This document shows positions 59,600-64,000 of a stretch of 64,000 nt of DNA, one piece after another (within the stretch, counting starts at the first letter, position 1; each line of letters opens with the position of its first letter). Made by a program: the position numbers and the translations under genes. Source of the DNA: Escherichia coli. Lineage in GTDB: Bacteria > Pseudomonadota > Gammaproteobacteria > Enterobacterales > Enterobacteriaceae. The notes under the pieces are model-generated. The model did not search any database. It was not told the DNA's origin and saw only the letters and a list, made by a program, of their open reading frames with translations. The stretch spans positions 806,001-870,000 of the forward strand of contig CP089930.1 in the NCBI GenBank assembly GCA_021307345.1. The letters run 5' to 3'.

Positions 59600-60830
59600 G
59601 GACGTCCTTTCCTGAAGCAGTCAGTGCCATACTTTTACCGTCTGTGTTTGCTACGGGAGTAAATCACATGAGTACGATCTGAGTTGTTGGTATTGATATC
59701 GCCAAATCAGTTTTTCAGGTCTGTGTCTGGATGGTCGATGGCCCCGTCACATTGAACAAAAAAATCTCTCGTTCTAAATTGCTGGATACTATCCGACAGT
59801 TTGAACCAGGAACTCTTGTTGCTAAGGAGGCTTGCGCCACTTCGCATTTCTGGGGGCGAACCCTTACATCTATGGGCTATTGTGTCAGGCGCATCCCTGC
59901 ACAACACATAAAGGCTTTTGTCCGTAGCCAGAAAAATGATGCCAATGATGCGCTGGCAATTTGCGAGACAGCATTTCGCCCGGGTATTCACTTTGTTTCT
60001 GTAAAAACAACAGGATATCAAGGCGCTCCGGAACACACGTCAACTGATGGTTAAGCAGAGAACGGCGCTGGCCAACCAGCTTCGTTCTCTGCTCGCTGAA
60101 TATGGCTTCGCTATTCCTGTCGGGCTCCTGCGTCACCAGCAAAAACTACCGAAACTGATTGAAGATGCCTCAAACAACCTGACATTCACTCTTCGTCGAC
60201 TGCTGTCCTCACTACGGGAAGATATGCAGGCATTAAATGAACGAATTACCGGTCTGGATAAGTAAATTGCAGCGCTGTCATCACAACAAATCGCGTACCG
60301 GCAACTATTAACAATCCCGGGCGTCGGTCCCCTGATTGCAGCAGCATTTCTCAGTGAAGTTGATGCCACACAGTTCTCGAGTGGGCGAGAATTATCAGCG
60401 TGGTGCGGACTGGTTCCCCGACAGCACAGTTCGGGCGGAAAACAGCGCCTGTCTTCTGTGACAAAAAATGGCAACCGGAGTCTGGGAACACTCATTATTC
60501 ATGGTGCGAGACCTGTAATGCGCTGTGTGAAAAATCGGGATGACAGTCTGAGTAGTTGGCTGCAAAAGCTGGAGGTCCATCGAGGGTTCCTGAAAACCAC
60601 GGTTGCGCTGGCGAATAAGCTGACGAGAATTATCTGGCGTGTTTTGAGCAATGGTGTTGATTTTAATATGCAGAAGACCGTAGCGATGAATTAAATAAAA
60701 ACAGCAAATTATAGAAAACATCTTTAAATAAGTTTGCACGCACTGATGAGATAACGGCTATCGTCCCTGTAACAGCCTGAAGTTGACCTGAGTAATTAAA
60801 TACCGGTGTAGTGATTAGGAAACAGGGTCC
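59600..60830 (+). mobile_element. Decayed IS110/IS1111-type element
   Basis: It holds a broken IS110-family transposase (59668-60694). Candidate subterminal inverted ends are GGACGTCCTTTCC at 59600-59612 and GGAAACAGGGTCC at 60818-60830, which match as an imperfect inverted repeat (about 10 of 13). It inserted into an aldo-keto reductase gene. The ~120 bp after the transposase would hold the bridge-RNA gene if it is IS1111-like. Confidence 0.7.
59668..60694 (+). pseudogene. IS110-family transposase, broken by stops and a frameshift
   Basis: Successive frames give VVGIDIAKSVFQVCVWMVDG (catalytic Asp of the RuvC-like DEDD domain), EACATSHFWGRTL, VRSQKNDANDALAI, then after a shift near 60030 MVKQRTALANQLRSLLAEYG, and LTIPGVGPLIAAAFLSEVDA with WCGLVPRQHSSGGKQRL. 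In-frame stops occur near 59682 and 60263. A functional enzyme cannot be made. Approximate original length about 340 residues. Confidence 0.88.
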
Positions 60831-60886
60831 GGATAACATCATGGCGCAGGTCATTAAACCTACTAACGTCGCCGCACCACACCTGA

Positions 60887-61622
<736 letters not shown>

Positions 61623-61889
61623 AACCCCCTGAGAGATCCGACATTCTGAACAGTTGTGATATGTTTCCCCTGTGCCAATCGACGCCAGCATTGGCCACTC
61701 ATTAGAGCAGACGCATCCCCGGAACTGATTTCAGGCGACGTATATCGATGACTTTGCTGTCATAAGTGATGGCTGATATGATACATCTTTTCAAATTTGT
61801 GATACACCTCAAAAAATTGGTTGACCAAACTCGTTATTTATATAAGGGCACTTACGAAGTGCACTCTTTTTTAAAGCGAGGAAGTACCA

Positions 61890-61991
61890 ATGAAAGAGAA
61901 TAAAATACAGCAAATCAGTAATAAACTGATTAATATCGTTGTTTTTGTTGCAATTGTAGAATACGCCTATTTGTTCCTCCATTTCTATTAA
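61890..61991 (+). CDS. ykgR: YkgR, 33-residue inner-membrane protein
   Basis: Short ORF MKENKIQQISNKLINIVVFV AIVEYAYLFLHFY with one hydrophobic segment (about 14-30). It matches E. coli YkgR, a known small membrane protein, with only conservative changes. Strong Shine-Dalgarno AGCGAGGAAG 5-6 bp upstream of the ATG. Too short to have been caught by size-limited ORF finders. Function unknown. Confidence 0.93.
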   Translation: MKENKIQQISNKLINIVVFVAIVEYAYLFLHFY

Positions 61992-62391
61992 TAACATCAT
62001 AAAACAATTCACTTGCGTGATATTTAAAATATGTACCCCCCTGCTTTTCAAGCTATTTAGCGGCGTAAGAAAAAGTGTTGATTATGAATTTGACGGTTTA
62101 ACAATATCTGTCTGACTGGCAACATAATCATCTGTGATTAATGCTGGCCTATTGATTACACCAGCATTAACCACTTAAGGATGTATTATTCCTATTCATT
62201 TATAGAATGCGAAAGAGAGAGTAAATAAAACTGTGGCAAATATTACTTTAGCACACCAAACCGAAGCATCCGTAAAATTAGCAGAATAACTGGTACAGTA
62301 GGTTGGAATAGAGTCATTTGTCAGGCATTCCATTGCCATAAGAATGACAATTTTGAATCAATATACAAGCTTTCTGGTAATGTATTACAAT
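61992..62391. other. AT-rich intergenic region, no gene seen
   Basis: About 400 bp without a supported gene. An 18-codon reading frame at 62233 (GTG start, MANITLAHQTEASVKLAE) follows a GAGAG, but its codons and length do not identify it. Confidence 0.5.
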
Positions 62392-62634
62392 TTAATTCAT
62401 TTGCTTTATAAAGCGTTTTTTATTGACAGGTGTTAACTTTGCGATCATATAAACTCTGTTCTTAAAAAACACTCCAAGAATTTTATATGATTTTCCTTGT
62501 TTTTCTGCCTGTAAAGATATTTCTTTCTCAGCACTGTCAATGGTTGAACCGACGGCAGTAACAGTTTTGGCGACGCTACTGAAGGACAATAAAGACAGAG
62601 CGGCAATGACAATTAAAGAATACGTAGTATTCAT
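62392..62634 (-). CDS. Small YdgH/BhsA/McbA-type secreted protein
   Basis: 80 residues starting MNTTYSLIVIAALSLLSFSSVA, a signal peptide, then KTVTAVGSTIDSAEKEISLQAEKQGKSYKILGVFFKN, the DUF1471 fold also seen in YahO and RclB of this window. Third member of that family here. Function unknown, often stress-induced. Weak Shine-Dalgarno; M5 of the ORF was chosen. Confidence 0.8.
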   Translation of the reverse strand: MNTTYSLIVIAALSLLSFSSVAKTVTAVGSTIDSAEKEISLQAEKQGKSYKILGVFFKNRVYMIAKLTPVNKKRFIKQMN

Positions 62635-62855
62635 GGTTATTATCATGATAATTAAGAGTATGACTTTTTATATGCAAAGGAATTAAACAAGCGACAGTTT
62701 ATTCCCTGATAAAATCATTTTACTGCAATTAAAACTCTATCTCCCTCGGAGTGAGAATGCATAATTTAGTGAATCTTGCCAGGCACGACAGAGGGATATG
62801 AAATTTCCTCCCGATATATTGAATAAAACGGGAATGTAAACATTAACGTTATCCT

Positions 62856-63578
62856 TCAGTTTGCAGACGCAGTGGGTCTGATGGTAATTTCAGTTGTATC
62901 AACGCTTTCAGGAGATTCAATAATATGCCTTACTGCACGAGCTATATCTGCGGGTTGAAGTGCAACAGAACGGTAGGCGTCCATTGCCTTCATGGTTTCC
63001 ACATGGGTAATGCTTGACGCTAGCTCACTTTCTACAACGCCGGGATTTACGCAGGTCACGCGTATTTTCGAACTTTCCTGCCGTAAGCCATCAGAAATAG
63101 CCCGTACAGCAAACTTAGTTGCACAATAGACTGCGCCAGTAGGCACGACAGAAAGAGCACCAATAGAACCAAGATTGATGATCTGACCGGAACCCTGTGC
63201 TTCCATCACCGGAAGTACGGCGCCAATTCCCCAAAGCACGCCCTTGATATTCACGTCAATAGTGAGCTCCCATTCATCCTGTTTTCCTGCTGCAAGCGGT
63301 GAAAGCGGCATAACGCCCGCATTATTGATAAGAACATCAACCCGGCCCCAGCTATCCAGCGCAGCTTGCACAAAACCGCTCATGGACTGTCGGTCTGTAA
63401 CATCCAACGCCCGCGCTTTAGCAATACCGCCTGCGCGACAGATTTCTGCTGCAATGGCTCCGATCCGCTCAAGTCTGCGTGCTCCCAGTAAAACCTTCGC
63501 ACCTGTCGTTCCCAACTCTCTGGCAATACCTTCCCCAATACCACTTGATGCGCCGGTGATTAATATGACCTTATCCAT
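62856..63578 (-). CDS. Short-chain dehydrogenase/reductase
   Basis: 240-residue SDR. Nucleotide-binding TGASSGIGEGIAR at the N-terminus, NNAGVMPL, the catalytic Ser-Tyr-Lys (LGSIGALSVVPTGAVYCATK). NAD(P)-dependent oxidoreductase of unknown substrate. Start at M6 because AAGGAG precedes it by 6 bp. Divergent from a LysR gene that may control it. Confidence 0.9.
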   Translation of the reverse strand: MDKVILITGASSGIGEGIARELGTTGAKVLLGARRLERIGAIAAEICRAGGIAKARALDVTDRQSMSGFVQAALDSWGRVDVLINNAGVMPLSPLAAGKQDEWELTIDVNIKGVLWGIGAVLPVMEAQGSGQIINLGSIGALSVVPTGAVYCATKFAVRAISDGLRQESSKIRVTCVNPGVVESELASSITHVETMKAMDAYRSVALQPADIARAVRHIIESPESVDTTEITIRPTASAN

Positions 63579-63676
63579 TACGTTCTCCTTCAAATGTGTT
63601 CGGAGAGATAATAGAACTTTATGATTGGTTCCAGTATCCTGCTTTCAATGTACTCAGTGGTTAGCGGCATTAAACA

Positions 63677-64000
63677 ATGAAAATCGATCTTAATCTTTTA
63701 CCCATTTTTATCGCGGTAGCAGAAGAGAGTAATTTCAGTAAAGCCGCCGCACGGCTGGGCGTTACCCGTTCAGCGGTCAGTCAGGGAATAAGACGGCTTG
63801 AAGATACTTTCGGGACAATGCTTGTAATGCGGACCACGCGCTCAGTTAATTTGACGGAAGCAGGAGAACGGCTGCACAAATCGCTGTCATTACCTTTATC
63901 CGGTATTGAGGCGGCGTTCGAAGAAATGGTATCTGACCATATGCCACGTGGACTTCTCAGAATCGCGGTGACGTCGATAGCTGAAGAATTTCTTTCAGGT
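63677..64000 (+). CDS. LysR-type regulator, C-terminal part beyond the window
   Basis: First 108 residues visible, starting MKIDLNLLPIFIAVAEESNF with an N-terminal winged HTH (KAAARLGVTRSAVSQGIRRL). The frame is open at the right edge. Divergent from the SDR gene at 62856, the usual arrangement of an LTTR and its target. Confidence 0.92.
   Translation, partial: MKIDLNLLPIFIAVAEESNFSKAAARLGVTRSAVSQGIRRLEDTFGTMLVMRTTRSVNLTEAGERLHKSLSLPLSGIEAAFEEMVSDHMPRGLLRIAVTSIAEEFLSG

Noticed and set aside
61809-62051. 80-codon minus-strand ORF
   Set aside because: It lies antisense to ykgR, which has a strong ribosome site and a known product. Its own composition and context give no support.
62233-62289. 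18-codon frame after GAGAG (MANITLAHQTEASVKLAE)
   Set aside because: Too short, not recognised, no conserved context. Left as an intergenic note.

Overview
The window is a stretch of an Escherichia coli chromosome. Most genes match well-known E. coli K-12 loci by protein sequence: cyn, cod, prp, yahA-J, yahN, yahO, ykgEFG, rclRABC and ykgR. REP/BIME palindromes of the usual E. coli type sit between several operons. The gene order is the K-12 order, broken by accessory insertions, so this is a non-K-12 strain.

Layout. 1-2.4 kb: cyanate operon (cynX' , cynS, cynT) with divergent cynR. 2.5-5 kb: cytosine deaminase and permease (codBA). 5.2-13.1 kb: propionate catabolism (prpBCDE) with divergent sigma-54 activator prpR; a 5 x 74-bp tandem repeat array separates prpC from prpD. 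13.2-21.7 kb: yahO, two nearly identical autotransporter genes in tandem with an intact IS1 and a yahN 5' remnant between them, then intact yahN. 21.7-32.6 kb: a defence island. It starts with a tRNA-like sequence and holds a complete type I Zorya operon (zorABCD) plus a divergent 621-aa protein with a YaaW-like N-terminus; it lies where K-12 carries yahKLM. 32.7-42.6 kb: yahJ, yahI, yahG, yahF, yahE, yahD (a carbamoyl-transfer/amidohydrolase catabolic cluster), yahC, yahB and the c-di-GMP phosphodiesterase gene pdeL (yahA). 42.7-46.8 kb: an EhaA-type autotransporter. 47.5-52.4 kb: ykgEFG (lutABC-like lactate oxidation) with a divergent LctP-family lactate permease that, as I recall the map, is not at this locus in K-12. 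52.6-55.9 kb: the rcl reactive-chlorine resistance cluster. 56.1-59.6 kb: LysR regulator, zinc alcohol dehydrogenase, aldo-keto reductase and the first codons of a second aldo-keto reductase cut by an IS. 59.6-61.6 kb: decayed IS110/IS1111-type and IS911-like elements. 61.9-64 kb: the 33-aa membrane protein YkgR, a small YdgH/BhsA-type secreted protein, an SDR oxidoreductase and a divergent LysR gene that runs off the end.

Functionally the window mixes small-molecule catabolism (cyanate, cytosine, propionate, lactate, probably a carbamoylated compound), stress defence (hypochlorous acid), phage defence (Zorya) and surface adhesion (three autotransporters). The observations most worth follow-up are the YaaW-like fusion gene next to Zorya, an exact 120-residue internal duplication in the ZorA tail, the tandem autotransporter duplication with mosaic divergence, and the repeat array inside the prp operon.
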